64,000 bases of DNA, from positions 248,001-312,000 of the forward strand of contig NZ_JACHEZ010000002.1 in NCBI RefSeq assembly GCF_014201675.1. Reading direction: 5' to 3'. The stretch comes from Oceanithermus desulfurans (GTDB lineage: Bacteria > Deinococcota > Deinococci > Deinococcales > Marinithermaceae). Positions 1 through 9,729 of the stretch are shown here, one piece after another (within the stretch, counting starts at the first letter, position 1; each line of letters opens with the position of its first letter). The notes under the pieces were generated by a model. The model had not been told where the DNA came from. It did no database searches and saw nothing but the letters and a program-made list of their open reading frames with translations. The translations under genes and the position numbers were made by a program.

Positions 1-200
1 CGCGCCACGAAGACGTCCACGCCACCGGCGGCGCCGAAAAGGTCGCCGGCGGTCCAGCCCACGACCCGGCCGCCTGCCAGCGCGTAGGCCGCCTCCCAGG
101 CCGGCGTGCCCCACTGCCCGCCCTGCACCACTGCACCGGCGGCCAGGGCCAGGCCGCCCAGCCAGGCCAGCGCCGCCGCGCGCCAACGTATACCCGTCAT
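1..200 (-). CDS. Putative exported protein, N-terminal part only
   Basis: The left window edge cuts this gene, so only about 66 N-terminal codons are visible. The protein begins MTGIRWRAAALAWLGG and continues through an alanine/leucine-rich stretch to about residue 25, which looks like a signal peptide or membrane anchor. The following residues are rich in Gly, Trp and Ala and match no family I recognise. The ATG at 200 is supported by a TAGCCT box at 208-213 on the minus strand, seven bases upstream, the leaderless spacing used by many genes here. It lies 34 bp after the TPR protein gene on the same strand. Function unknown. Confidence 0.55.
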   Translation of the reverse strand, partial: MTGIRWRAAALAWLGGLALAAGAVVQGGQWGTPAWEAAYALAGGRVVGWTAGDLFGAAGGVDVFVA

Positions 201-234
201 GGGTATCAGGCTACCGCGCGCGGCCCGCCTCCGG

Positions 235-948
235 CTAGCGCCGCGTCCACCAGTAGACCAGCAGGATGAGCGCGATCCAGATCCACCAGCGGTTGCGCCA
301 GGAAAAGAGCGCGCCGGCGCGCGGCCGGCGCGGCGGCAGCACCGCCCCGGGCAGCTGCTCCTCGCGCGGGCGCAGCCGCATCCGCTGGGCCTTCTTGAGC
401 AGGCGCACCATGCGGTCGATGCGGCCGCGGCGCTTTTCCAGCGCCGCTTGGCCCTGGTAGACCTCGGGGTAGTTCTCGTTGGCCTTCTCGGCCTCGGCGT
501 AGGCGGCCTCGGCGGCTTCCAGGTTTCCCAGCTCGAGCTCGGCGTGACCCAGGTTGGTCCAGGCGCGCCAGTGCTGGCGGTCGCGCCGCGCCGCCTCGGC
601 GAAGGCGTCGCGCGCCTCCTCGAGCCGGCCTTCGGCCACGTCCAGCAGGCCCTTCTGCACCCAGGCCTCGGCGCCCACCACCGGGTGCTCGAGCCAGGCC
701 TCGAAGCGCTCCTCGGCCAGGTCGGCGAGCGCCCGCTCCAGCTCCTCGGCGTCGACCAGCTGGGCGATGGCCTCGCGGTCGGCCGCGGCCGCGGCCCGCG
801 CCCCCTCGGCGTCGCGCATGCGCAGCGCCAAGCGGACCCGTTCGAGCGCCTCCAGGGCCTCGCGGGGCCCCTCGCCCTTCAGGCGCACCCGCGCCAGCGC
901 CTCGGCGATGCGCCCCTCGCGTACGAGCGTGGAAACTTCGTCGTTCAC
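235..948 (-). CDS. TPR-repeat protein with C-terminal membrane anchor
   Basis: A 237-residue protein. The first two thirds are charged and alpha-helical, and residues about 110-185 read as tetratricopeptide repeats (patterns such as WVQKGLLDVAEGRLEEAR and WTNLGHAELELGNLEAA). The extreme C-terminus is one hydrophobic, Trp-rich segment (WWIWIALILLVYWW) with a basic tail, so the protein is probably tail-anchored with its repeats in the cytoplasm. TPR domains are protein-interaction scaffolds; the partner is not identifiable. The GTG start overlaps the glgA stop codon (GTGA, 945-948), implying translational coupling in the leftward prfA-NUDIX-glgA cluster. Confidence 0.8.
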   Translation of the reverse strand: MNDEVSTLVREGRIAEALARVRLKGEGPREALEALERVRLALRMRDAEGARAAAAADREAIAQLVDAEELERALADLAEERFEAWLEHPVVGAEAWVQKGLLDVAEGRLEEARDAFAEAARRDRQHWRAWTNLGHAELELGNLEAAEAAYAEAEKANENYPEVYQGQAALEKRRGRIDRMVRLLKKAQRMRLRPREEQLPGAVLPPRRPRAGALFSWRNRWWIWIALILLVYWWTRR

Positions 949-2264
949 GTCAGGATCTCCTCGTAAAGTTTACGGTAGGCGCGCGCTCGCGGCCCCCAGG
1001 AGAAGTCGCGCGTCATCCCCGCGCGCGCCAGGGGTTCGGCATCGAGATCGAGCATCCGCTCCACCCCCGCGAGCACCCCCTCGGGGCTCGCCTCCTCGAA
1101 GAGCACCCCGGTCACCCCGTCCTCGACGGTGTCGGCCAGCCCGCCGGTGGCGCGGGCGATCGGGGGCGTGCCGTAGCGCATCGCGATCATCTGCGCCAGC
1201 CCGCAGGGCTCGTAGCGCGAGGGCATGAGAAAGAAGTCGGCGCCGCCGTAGATGCGATGGGCGCGGGCCTCGTCGAAGGCCGCGTGAAAAGCCACCCGCC
1301 GCGGGTAGCGGCGCGCCGCCTCGGCGAAGCCCCGCTCCAGCTCGGCCTCGCCCGTGCCCAGCAGCACGAAGTTGACCCCCAGATCCAGGACCTGGGGCAG
1401 AGTCTCGAGCACCAGGTCGAACCCCTTCTGCCAGGTCAGCCGGGTGACCGCCCCCACCGCCGGCAGCCCCGGGTCGAGGCGCAGGGCGGCCAGCAGGGTC
1501 ATGCGGTTGCGCCGCTTGCGCTCCAGGTGGTCGGCGTCGTACTTCTGCGGCAGGAAGCCGTCGGTGGCGGGGTTCCAGTACTCGGTGTCGAGGCCGTTGA
1601 GGATGCCGCTGAGCTTGTCGGCTACGGAGCGCAGCACCCCGTCGAGCCCCATGCCGTACTCGGGGGTCTGGATCTCGCGGGCGTAGCGGGGACTGACCGT
1701 GGTCACGCGATCCGCCGCGAGCAGCGCGCCCTTCATGAGGTTGACCCGGCCCTCGTGCAGCAGCTCGGCGTCCGGCGCCGTACCGGTGAGGCGTTCGAAG
1801 CGGTCGGGCTCGAGCTCGCCCTGGAAGGCCAGGTTGTGGATGGTGAAGACGGTGGGGCGGCGGGCGAGCCGCACCGTGTAGGCGGCGTGCCAGTCGTGGG
1901 CGTGCAGCAGGTCGTACCGCTCGCCCGCAAGCCAGGCGGCCGCCGCCTGGGCGAAGGCCAGGTAGCGCGCGTCCTCCGGGGGCTCGTAAGGGGCGGACCA
2001 GTCCGGGTCCACCTCGAGGAAGCGGTAGGCGACGCCGCCCGCCTCGGCGCCCCAGACGCGGGCGCGGCGCGCCTCGCCGCAGCAGCGGTAGGCCAACTCG
2101 CCCTGGGGCTCGAGCGGGTGCGCGATCTCGGCGTAGCGCGGCAGCAGCACGGTGGAGCGCACCCCCTCCGCGGCCAGCGCCCGCGGCAGGCTGCCCAGCA
2201 CGTCGGCGAGCCCCCCCACCTTGACGAAGGGGAGGGCTTCGGCGGCGACGTGAACGACGTGCAT
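945..2264 (-). CDS. glgA: Glycogen/starch synthase (GT5 family)
   Basis: A 439-residue bacterial glycogen synthase, which transfers glucose from ADP-glucose to the non-reducing end of alpha-1,4-glucan in the cytoplasm. The N-terminus holds the nucleotide-sugar loop motif KVGGLADVLGSLPRAL at about residues 15-30. The C-terminal Rossmann domain carries PSRYEPCGLAQMIAMRYG followed by the GGLADTV loop, both diagnostic of GT5. Length is normal for the family. The ATG lies 3 bp after the NUDIX stop, and the gene's own stop overlaps the TPR gene start. No other glycogen gene is visible, so storage polysaccharide synthesis must be completed elsewhere. Confidence 0.93.
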   Translation of the reverse strand: MHVVHVAAEALPFVKVGGLADVLGSLPRALAAEGVRSTVLLPRYAEIAHPLEPQGELAYRCCGEARRARVWGAEAGGVAYRFLEVDPDWSAPYEPPEDARYLAFAQAAAAWLAGERYDLLHAHDWHAAYTVRLARRPTVFTIHNLAFQGELEPDRFERLTGTAPDAELLHEGRVNLMKGALLAADRVTTVSPRYAREIQTPEYGMGLDGVLRSVADKLSGILNGLDTEYWNPATDGFLPQKYDADHLERKRRNRMTLLAALRLDPGLPAVGAVTRLTWQKGFDLVLETLPQVLDLGVNFVLLGTGEAELERGFAEAARRYPRRVAFHAAFDEARAHRIYGGADFFLMPSRYEPCGLAQMIAMRYGTPPIARATGGLADTVEDGVTGVLFEEASPEGVLAGVERMLDLDAEPLARAGMTRDFSWGPRARAYRKLYEEILT

Positions 2265-2733
2265 GGCTCAGATGGGCTGACCCGGGGTGCTCCAGCTGGT
2301 GTAGGCATAGAAGCGCCCCACCTCGTGGGTCTCCAGGTAATGGAGCAGCGGCTCGGCCAGGGGCAGGTGGGTGCTCAGGCGCTCAGCCACCTCCTCGGCG
2401 TCGAAGAAGCGCGCCTCGACGATGTGGCCGTCGGGGTCGCGGGGGTTGAGGAGCCCGTCCCAGCTGGCGGTAAAGGCCATGGCGATGGTGCGCTCGCGCT
2501 TGCGCCGGTCCTCCACCTGGGCCACGTAGGCCAGCTGATCCACGCTGCGCACCACCAGGCCGGTCTCCTCACGCACCTCGCGCACCAGCGCGTCGGGGAT
2601 CGTCTCGCCCGGCTCGACCATCCCCCCGGGCAGGGTGTAGCGCACCCGCCCGCGGCGGCCCCAGTCGTTGGCCACGAGCAGCACCCGGCCGCGGGCGTCC
2701 TGGAGGATCGCCGCGGCGACGAGCAGCTCACGC

Positions 2734-3810
<1,077 letters not shown>

Positions 3811-3856
3811 GGCACGTCCCTATCCCTGAGGATACCACCCGGGGCTTGCGGATTGG

Positions 3857-3872
3857 TTTAGGTAGGTCTAAA
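3857..3872. promoter_or_regulatory. Operator palindrome 1 of the metal regulator
   Basis: TTTAGGTAGGTCTAAA is a 16-bp dyad with arms TTTAG/CTAAA and a 6-bp centre. It resembles DtxR/MntR-family boxes (TTAGG...CCTAA type). It lies just upstream of a TATTAT -10 box (3874-3879) for the regulator gene, where a bound repressor would block RNA polymerase. A second copy starts exactly 32 bp downstream. Confidence 0.7.
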
Positions 3873-3888
3873 CTATTATACCAGGAGT

Positions 3889-3904
3889 TTTAGGTATGAC
3901 TAAA
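3889..3904. promoter_or_regulatory. Operator palindrome 2, over the start codon
   Basis: TTTAGGTATGACTAAA repeats the architecture of operator 1, with identical arms TTTAG/CTAAA and a 6-bp centre, and contains the regulator's ATG (3896-3898). The two sites are 32 bp apart, about three helical turns, so dimers bound at both would face the same side of the DNA. The Shine-Dalgarno AGGAG (3883-3887) sits just before it. Autoregulation is the simplest reading. Confidence 0.7.
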
Positions 3905-4561
3905 TCCCACCGCGCCCACCTCTCGGAAGCCCAGGAAGACTACCTCAAGCAGGTCTTGCTGCTCTCGGGGGAGGGGCCGGTGACCACCCAGGCCCTCGCC
4001 CAGCGCATGGGGGTGCGCCCAGCTTCGGTGACGGGCATGCTCAAGAAGCTGGCCTCCCTGGGGCTGGTCGACTACGCCCCCTACCGGGGGGTGACCCTCA
4101 CCGAGGCGGGCCGCGCGGTAGCGCTGGAGGTGCTGCGCCATCACCGGCTGATCGAAACCTACCTGGCCGAAGCGCTCGGCTACGACTGGGACGAGGTTCA
4201 CGAGGAGGCCGAGCGGCTCGAGCACCACATCTCCGAGGCCTTCGAGGCGCGCATCGCCGAGTGGCTGGGCCACCCCGAACGCGACCCCCACGGCGACCCC
4301 ATCCCCACCGCGGGCCTGTCCCTGCCCCACCCCGAGGGCGCGCGGATGAGCGAGAGCCGGCCGGGTCGCTACCGGCTGCTGCGCGTGCGCGCCCAGGACG
4401 AGGGCACGCTGGCCCTGCTCGCGCGGCTGGGGCTCGTTCCCGGCGCGCGCTTCGAGCTGCTCTCGCGCGGTCCTGAGGGGGCCCGCGTCGAGCTGCCCGA
4501 GGGCCGCTTTCTGCTGCCGCCGGAGCTGGCGGCGGCGCTCGAGGTGGAGGAAGCCCCATGA
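3896..4561 (+). CDS. DtxR/MntR-family metal-dependent transcriptional regulator
   Basis: A 221-residue regulator with the three-part DtxR layout. Residues 1-70 form a winged helix-turn-helix (TTQALAQRMGVRPASVTGMLKKL). Residues about 75-140 form the metal-binding dimerisation domain with the usual His/Glu clusters (VLRHHRLIETYLAEALG, AERLEHHISEAFEARI). The C-terminal 70 residues look like a FeoA/SH3-type domain. Such proteins repress metal-uptake genes when loaded with Mn(II) or Fe(II). The next gene is an Nramp Mn/Fe importer, overlapping by 4 bp (ATGA), so manganese sensing (MntR-like) is the best guess. Two matching operators at 3857 and 3889 suggest self-repression of the whole cassette. 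Confidence 0.9.
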   Translation: MTKSHRAHLSEAQEDYLKQVLLLSGEGPVTTQALAQRMGVRPASVTGMLKKLASLGLVDYAPYRGVTLTEAGRAVALEVLRHHRLIETYLAEALGYDWDEVHEEAERLEHHISEAFEARIAEWLGHPERDPHGDPIPTAGLSLPHPEGARMSESRPGRYRLLRVRAQDEGTLALLARLGLVPGARFELLSRGPEGARVELPEGRFLLPPELAAALEVEEAP

Positions 4562-5808
4562 AAACCGCCCACGTTCGCCTTCAACGACCCTTCTGGTTCT
4601 ACCTGGGCCCCGCCTTCCTGGTCTCCGTCGGGTACATGGACCCGGGCAACTGGGCCACCAGCCTCGAGGCAGGCAGCCGTTACGGCTACGCGCTGCTCTG
4701 GATCGTCACCCTCTCCTCGGCCATCGCGGTGCTGATGCAGGTCCTCTCGGCCAAGCTGGGGATCGCCACCGGCATGGATTTGGCCCAGGCCATGCGGGCG
4801 CGCTACTCGCCCCCGGTGGCCCGCTTCCTCTTCGTCACCGCCTTCCTGGCCATGATGGCCACCGACCTGGCCGAGTTCATGGGGGTGGCGCTGGCGCTCA
4901 ACCTGCTCTTCGGCATCCCCCTCACCTGGGCGGTGGTGCTCACCGTCTTCGACGTGCTGCTCATCCTCTGGCTCGAGCGCTTCGGCTTCCGCTGGGTCGA
5001 GATGGTCATCCTCGCCTTCGTGGCCACGATCGGGATGGCCTACGTGCTCGAGATCTTCTTCGCCCACCCGGCGCTGGGCGCGGTGGCCTGGAACGCCTTC
5101 GTGCCCAACGGCACCGTCTTCGAAAGCACCACCGCCCTTTTCATCGCCATGGGCATCCTGGGGGCGACGGTCATGCCCCACAACCTCTACCTGCACTCGG
5201 CGCAGGTGAAGACGCGCACCCGAAACAACCCCGAGAGCAAGCAGCGCGTCTTCTTCTGGAGCGTGGTCGACACCGTCACCGCCCTCTCCGCCGCCTGGCT
5301 GGTCAACGGCGCCATCCTGGTCATGGCTGCGGCCGTCTTCCACCAGAACGGGCTGCTCGTCACCGAGATCGACCAGGCCTACCTGACCCTGAAACCGCTG
5401 CTGGGCCAGGCCGCCGCCCTCACCTTCGCCATCGCCCTGCTGGCCTCGGGCATCTCCAGCTCCACCACCGGCACCCTCGCGGGCCAGGTCGTCTTCGAGG
5501 GGTTCCTGGCCGTCCGCGTCCGCAACGTCGCGGCGCTGCGCCTCTTCGTGCGCCTCCTCACCATGGCCCCGGCGCTGGTGGCCGTCTGGTTCTCGGTGCG
5601 CCCGGTCACGCTGCTGGTCCTCAGCCAGGTGATCCTCTCGATGCAGCTGCCCTTCTCCGTGATCCCGCTCGTCCTCTTCACCTCGGACCGGCGGCTGATG
5701 GGCGACCTCGCCAACCCGCCCCTCCTCCGCGCCCTGGCCTGGATCAGCACCGGCGTTATCGTGGCGCTGAACCTCTTGCTGCTCGCCTTCGCCGGCCTGG
5801 GAGTCTGA
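4558..5808 (+). CDS. mntH: Nramp-family Mn(II)/Fe(II) transporter
   Basis: A 416-residue polytopic inner-membrane protein of the Nramp family, proton-coupled importers of divalent transition metals. Both metal-site signatures are present: DPGNWATS in the first membrane helix (residues about 23-30) and MPHNLYLHSAQVKTR in helix 6. About 11 hydrophobic segments can be counted, as expected. It overlaps the DtxR/MntR-type regulator by four bases and is followed one base later by a ZIP transporter, so the three are co-expressed. High manganese uptake fits the oxidative-stress physiology known in Deinococcota. Confidence 0.94.
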   Translation: MKTAHVRLQRPFWFYLGPAFLVSVGYMDPGNWATSLEAGSRYGYALLWIVTLSSAIAVLMQVLSAKLGIATGMDLAQAMRARYSPPVARFLFVTAFLAMMATDLAEFMGVALALNLLFGIPLTWAVVLTVFDVLLILWLERFGFRWVEMVILAFVATIGMAYVLEIFFAHPALGAVAWNAFVPNGTVFESTTALFIAMGILGATVMPHNLYLHSAQVKTRTRNNPESKQRVFFWSVVDTVTALSAAWLVNGAILVMAAAVFHQNGLLVTEIDQAYLTLKPLLGQAAALTFAIALLASGISSSTTGTLAGQVVFEGFLAVRVRNVAALRLFVRLLTMAPALVAVWFSVRPVTLLVLSQVILSMQLPFSVIPLVLFTSDRRLMGDLANPPLLRALAWISTGVIVALNLLLLAFAGLGV

Positions 5809-5809
5809 A

Positions 5810-6634
5810 GTGTTCGAGGGGTTGCAGGGCTACCACCCCGCCCTGCTGGCGCTGCTGGCGGGGCTGTTCACCTGGGGGATGACCGCGCTGGGCGCGGCGT
5901 CGGTGCTGCTGGCGCGCGACCTGCCCCGCAGCTGGCTCGACGCCATGCTGGGCTTCGCCGCCGGGGTGATGATCGCCGCCAGCGTCTGGTCGCTGCTGCT
6001 GCCGGCCATCGACCTGGCCGAGGCCGCGGGTGCGCCGCCCTGGCTGCCCGCCGCGGTGGGTTTCCTGCTCGGCGGCGGCTTCCTGCGTCTGGTGGACAAG
6101 TACCTCCCCCACCTGCACCTCTTCCAGCCCGACGAGGCCGCCGAGGGCGTGAGCACCACCTGGCGGCGCACCACCCTGCTCATCCTCGCCATCACCCTGC
6201 ACAACCTGCCCGAAGGCCTGGCCGTGGGCGTGGCCTTCGGCGCCGCCCACGTGCTGGGCGGGGGCGAGGAAGCGGCGGCGCTGCTGGCGGGCGCGGTCAC
6301 GCTGGCCATCGGCATCGGGCTGCAGAACCTGCCCGAGGGCGCCGCGGTGAGCATGCCGCTCCGGCGCGAGGGGCTCTCGCCGGGGAAGAGCTTCTTCTAC
6401 GGCCAGCTGTCCGGCATCGTCGAACCCGTTGGCGCGGTGGTCGGCGCGGTGGGGGTGCTGCTGGTGCAGCCGCTTTTGCCCTACGCGCTCGCCTTTGCCG
6501 CGGGGGCGATGATCTTCGTGGTGGTGGAGGAGATCATCCCCGAGTCGCAGTCGTCGGGCAACGGCGACCTCGCCACCCTCGGGGTGATGATCGGCTTCAC
6601 GTTGATGATGGTGCTCGACGTGGCGCTGGGGTAA
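5810..6634 (+). CDS. ZIP-family divalent metal transporter
   Basis: A 274-residue membrane protein of the ZIP/ZupT type. Its two paired signature helices carry the metal-binding motifs HNLPEGLAVGVAFGAA and LQNLPEGAAVSMPL. In most ZupT-like proteins both motifs begin with His; here the second has Gln. ZIP proteins move Zn, Fe or Mn into the cytoplasm. The GTG start follows the mntH stop after one base, so it belongs to the regulator-mntH operon and probably answers to the same operators. Its metal specificity cannot be read directly. Confidence 0.88.
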   Translation: MFEGLQGYHPALLALLAGLFTWGMTALGAASVLLARDLPRSWLDAMLGFAAGVMIAASVWSLLLPAIDLAEAAGAPPWLPAAVGFLLGGGFLRLVDKYLPHLHLFQPDEAAEGVSTTWRRTTLLILAITLHNLPEGLAVGVAFGAAHVLGGGEEAAALLAGAVTLAIGIGLQNLPEGAAVSMPLRREGLSPGKSFFYGQLSGIVEPVGAVVGAVGVLLVQPLLPYALAFAAGAMIFVVVEEIIPESQSSGNGDLATLGVMIGFTLMMVLDVALG

Positions 6635-6636
6635 GA

Positions 6637-6681
6637 CCGCCGGCCGACGGCCTTTCGGTACCGGCCGGAGCCGTCCGGCGG
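6637..6681. terminator. Possible bidirectional hairpin between convergent genes
   Basis: Inverted repeat CCGCCGGCCGACGGC (6637-6651) against GCCGTCCGGCGG (6670-6681), pairing with a small bulge. It lies in the 49-bp gap between the ZIP gene (rightward) and the ABC permease gene (leftward). No clear T-run follows, so termination activity is uncertain. Confidence 0.4.
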
Positions 6682-6683
6682 GG

Positions 6684-7340
6684 TTAGTCGCCGTTCATAA
6701 ACGCGACCGGCCGGTGCACTGCGGCCACGGCGTAGGCCGCGAGCAGCGCAGCCACCAGCAACCATAGCGCCTTGCTGCGCAGCAGCAGGCCGTCGGGGTA
6801 AAACGCGTAGGCGGGGAAAAGCTCGAGCGCTCCCGTCGCCAGACCTCCGGCGCGCAGGGCCAGGAAGACCCCGAGCACGAGCGCTCCGGCGGACATGGCC
6901 AGCGTGGGGCTGCCGGTCCGTGCCAGCACCGCCAGCGCCAGCGCCAGCCCCGCCGCTCCCGACGCAAAGAAGGTGAGCGTGAGCAAGACGGCATTCCGCC
7001 CCGGGTCGGACCACAACAGCAACGCCGCCATCCAGTACGAGGCGACGAGCCAGGCGCCAAGCACGAGCGCGATCCGGTAGAGCAGCACACCGGAGACGCC
7101 CGAAGGGCGGGCGGCGACGACCTCGTGGGTGCGGCCCTGCTCTTCCGGCGTGAGCAGCTGCGCGCCCAGCATGGCCCCCACAACGAAAGCGACCACGTCC
7201 AGGAGCCGCACGGCCAGAGGGCCGCTTGCCCCTGACAAATAGAGGGTGTACGGGTTGATCCAAAGCGCCGCCAGCAGCCCTGCGACCAGCGCGGCCAGGG
7301 GCAGCGGGGTCAGGGTAAGCTCCAGCCACAGCCGCCTCAT
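6684..7340 (-). CDS. ABC-2 type membrane permease, subunit 2
   Basis: A 218-residue integral membrane protein with about six hydrophobic segments (for example PLPLAALVAGLLAALW and VAFVVGAMLGAQLLTPEE). The cytoplasmic stretch EEQGRTHEVVAARPSGVSG resembles the conserved EExxGT/T-type loop of ABC-2 permeases. The ATG at 7340 overlaps the stop of the larger permease (ATGA, 7337-7340), and the open frame upstream of it is not coding. It is the last gene of a leftward cassette of thioredoxin, ATPase, permease and permease. The exported substrate is unknown; the small Cys-rich peptide gene upstream is one candidate. Confidence 0.78.
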   Translation of the reverse strand: MRRLWLELTLTPLPLAALVAGLLAALWINPYTLYLSGASGPLAVRLLDVVAFVVGAMLGAQLLTPEEQGRTHEVVAARPSGVSGVLLYRIALVLGAWLVASYWMAALLLWSDPGRNAVLLTLTFFASGAAGLALALAVLARTGSPTLAMSAGALVLGVFLALRAGGLATGALELFPAYAFYPDGLLLRSKALWLLVAALLAAYAVAAVHRPVAFMNGD

Positions 7341-8845
7341 GAGCGTCTCCTTTCGCGGCGAAGTTGTTCGAGGACGTAATCTCTGACGCCCCCGGCGCCG
7401 AGCGTCCGCCATAGTTGAAGTGCTTGCTTGATTGCGTCCGGAGAGATGCTCACGCGATTTCCGATTGCCCCAAGGGCGCTGAGCTTCTGGAAGGGTATGG
7501 CGCCCGTGAGGGCCCGCTCCCAGTGGCGCAGCTCCTCTTCCAGGCGCGCGCCCCCCAGCAGCGCGTATGCGGCATACCACTGGGCGAGCAGACGCAAGGT
7601 CTCGATCCGCTCTTTCTCGGCCAGTACCTTCTTCACGTCGGCTGGGCTCCGGGAGTCTATGGACTCTAGGAGCACGCGCCGGTCGGGTGCGGGCAGGATC
7701 AGGCCCGCGGCTTCGCGCAGGGCGCTGCGCTCGCACCAAGGCCGCTTTCTGAAGCGGTAGCGCTCCGGCACCAGCAGCACCCTGCTGCGCACGGCGGAAC
7801 TCCTCCGGTAAGGCACCTCGGCCGCGGCGCCGACCTGCGCGCCCTGGGCGAACAGCTCCAGCGTAGCAACGTAGCGTCCCAGAAAGGCCGTCTGGCAGCC
7901 TGCGGGTTTTGCGAAGGCCGCAAAGCCGCCGGGGAGCGCCGGGTGGCGGTAGACTCCCCGGTAAAAAACGGCCTCCGGAGGGAGCGCACCCGTGCCTACG
8001 TCGGTGGCCAGCGCCGTCCACTCCTCACGGACCCTTTCCTGCCATACCGCGATGGGCGGCTGCCCGAGCAGCGCAGCCCCCAAGGTCAGCGCGGCCCCGA
8101 GCCCGGCCAGCGCCGCGAGCGTCGCGGCGGGTTCGCGGACCCTCCGGCGCAGTCCCGTGGCGGAAACGGCCAGCAACCACGCGGCCAGCGCCAGCGCGAG
8201 AACGTAGCCCTTTTGCAGGTAGACGACCGTGGCAAACGAGCCGAAGCCCACGAACTCGGAAATGAGCCGGTCGGAAGGGAAAAAGTGCGGCAGCAGGTAG
8301 GCGGAGCGGTTGGGGTTCGTGGCAAGGGCGAGGAGGAGGAAGTAAACCACGGCCAGGGCGTAGGCCAGCTCCCGCCGCTGGAAGAGCGCGGCGAGCAAAA
8401 GCAGGAAGGCAAGGCCGAAACCCGGCGCGGGCAGGCTGAACAGGGCCATCTTCAAGAGCGCCCATGCGTGCTGCGTCTCCGGACGGTGCGCGATCTGGGC
8501 GGCCACGAACGCCAGCGCGACGTTCGCCGCCCATACCAGCAGCGCCACCGCCGCCAGCGCGATGAGCCTTGCGCCCAGGAGCCGCACCGTACCCGCCCGC
8601 CGGACCCAGATGAGCTCCCGGGCTGCGTCGTTGCGAAACCACCCCAGGGAAAGCACGGTGGGAAAATAGGCCAGGTAAAACCACATCGCCACCCAGATGC
8701 CGCTGAGGCGTCCCAGCAGCGCCCAGCCGCTGAACGGGCGGGTGGCCTCGCCCACCACGTACGCGGCGCTGGCGAGGCAGGCGACCAGCAATGCGGGCCA
8801 CGAGCGCAGAAGATGTTTCAGCTCCAGGGTTGCCAGCCGCAGCAC
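7337..8845 (-). CDS. ABC-2 type membrane permease, subunit 1 with large soluble domain
   Basis: A 502-residue protein. The first ~320 residues hold membrane helices, starting with LRSWPALLVACLASAAYV. After a membrane segment (LAALAGLGAALTLGAALL) comes a soluble C-terminal domain of about 170 residues that is rich in Arg, Glu and Tyr and probably extracytoplasmic. The GTG at 8845 is chosen because AAAGGAG lies about eight bases upstream and the ATPase gene stops two bases earlier. It forms the permease pair with the following gene. The soluble domain matches nothing I recognise and may handle substrate outside the membrane. Confidence 0.75.
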   Translation of the reverse strand: MLRLATLELKHLLRSWPALLVACLASAAYVVGEATRPFSGWALLGRLSGIWVAMWFYLAYFPTVLSLGWFRNDAARELIWVRRAGTVRLLGARLIALAAVALLVWAANVALAFVAAQIAHRPETQHAWALLKMALFSLPAPGFGLAFLLLLAALFQRRELAYALAVVYFLLLALATNPNRSAYLLPHFFPSDRLISEFVGFGSFATVVYLQKGYVLALALAAWLLAVSATGLRRRVREPAATLAALAGLGAALTLGAALLGQPPIAVWQERVREEWTALATDVGTGALPPEAVFYRGVYRHPALPGGFAAFAKPAGCQTAFLGRYVATLELFAQGAQVGAAAEVPYRRSSAVRSRVLLVPERYRFRKRPWCERSALREAAGLILPAPDRRVLLESIDSRSPADVKKVLAEKERIETLRLLAQWYAAYALLGGARLEEELRHWERALTGAIPFQKLSALGAIGNRVSISPDAIKQALQLWRTLGAGGVRDYVLEQLRRERRRS

Positions 8846-8847
8846 CT

Positions 8848-9729
8848 TCAGCTCCTTTCGGCCGGGATCCGCTCCTCCCGGTGCAGCAGGTAGAAATAGC
8901 CGTCCTCCAGCGAGGGTTCGGCGGGCGCGTGCGGCCAGGGAGGTTCGCCGCCCTCCCAGAAGACGCGCGCAACGGCCTGCTCGCCGTCGTAGCGGATCGA
9001 GACGACCGCCCGTTCTCGTTCGATCTTTTCGATCGCTTCCCGCGGTAGCCGGACCTTCAGCAGCCTGCCCTTGGCCCGGGCCGCGAGCTCGGCGGGGCTG
9101 CCCGTGAACCGGATCTTTCCCTTGTGAAGCACCGCCATGCGGCTGCACGTGGTTTCCACGTCCGGCAGGATGTGGGTCGAAAGCAGCACGGTTCGGTCGC
9201 CGCCCAGGGCGCCCAGCGCCCTGCGCACCTCCAACCGACCTTCGGGATCGAGGCCCGAGGTGGGCTCGTCCACGATCACAACCCGGGGGTCGTGCACGAG
9301 GGCTACGGCCAGCCCGAGGCGGCGCTTCATTCCCCCCGAAAACCCGCCGACGCGCCGGTCCGCCGCTTCGGCCAGGCCCACCTGCTCGAGAACTTGCAGC
9401 AGTTTGTCCCGCCGCGGTGTGAGGTGGGAGAGGAGCGCGAAGTACTCGACCGTTTCCAGAGCCGACAGGGTGGGGTAGAAGTCCACGTTCTGGGGCAGGT
9501 AGCCGAGCATGCCCCTGATCTCCATAACCCGGTCCAGAGGCACTCCGTGAATCCTCGCCGTGCCCGCGGTGGGGCGCAGGAGGGTGGCCAGGATGCGCAT
9601 CAGGGTGGTCTTGCCCGCACCGTTGGGGCCGACGAGCCCGAAGGTTCCGTTGATCTCCAGGGTTACGTCGTCGAGTGCCCGTACGCCGTTGCGGTATACG
9701 TGCGTGAGGTTCTTGATCTCAAGGCTCAT
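8848..9729 (-). CDS. ABC transporter ATP-binding protein
   Basis: A 293-residue ATPase with all ABC motifs in order: Walker A GPNGAGKTTL (about residues 34-43), Q-loop LGYLPQNVDFYP, signature FSGGMKRRLGLAVALV, Walker B VVIVDEPTSGLD and the switch His in LLSTHI. The C-terminal 80 residues are an extra domain common in exporters of the CcmA/NatA type. It energises the two permeases encoded downstream. Its start lies 11 bp inside the 3' end of the thioredoxin-like gene, so translation is probably coupled. The substrate cannot be deduced from the ATPase. Confidence 0.92.
   Translation of the reverse strand: MSLEIKNLTHVYRNGVRALDDVTLEINGTFGLVGPNGAGKTTLMRILATLLRPTAGTARIHGVPLDRVMEIRGMLGYLPQNVDFYPTLSALETVEYFALLSHLTPRRDKLLQVLEQVGLAEAADRRVGGFSGGMKRRLGLAVALVHDPRVVIVDEPTSGLDPEGRLEVRRALGALGGDRTVLLSTHILPDVETTCSRMAVLHKGKIRFTGSPAELAARAKGRLLKVRLPREAIEKIERERAVVSIRYDGEQAVARVFWEGGEPPWPHAPAEPSLEDGYFYLLHREERIPAERS

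Noticed and set aside
6684-8021. Extending the second ABC permease upstream to about 445 residues
   Set aside because: The added part is low-complexity, lies in the wrong frame of the larger permease gene, and ATG 7340 overlaps the upstream stop as ATGA.
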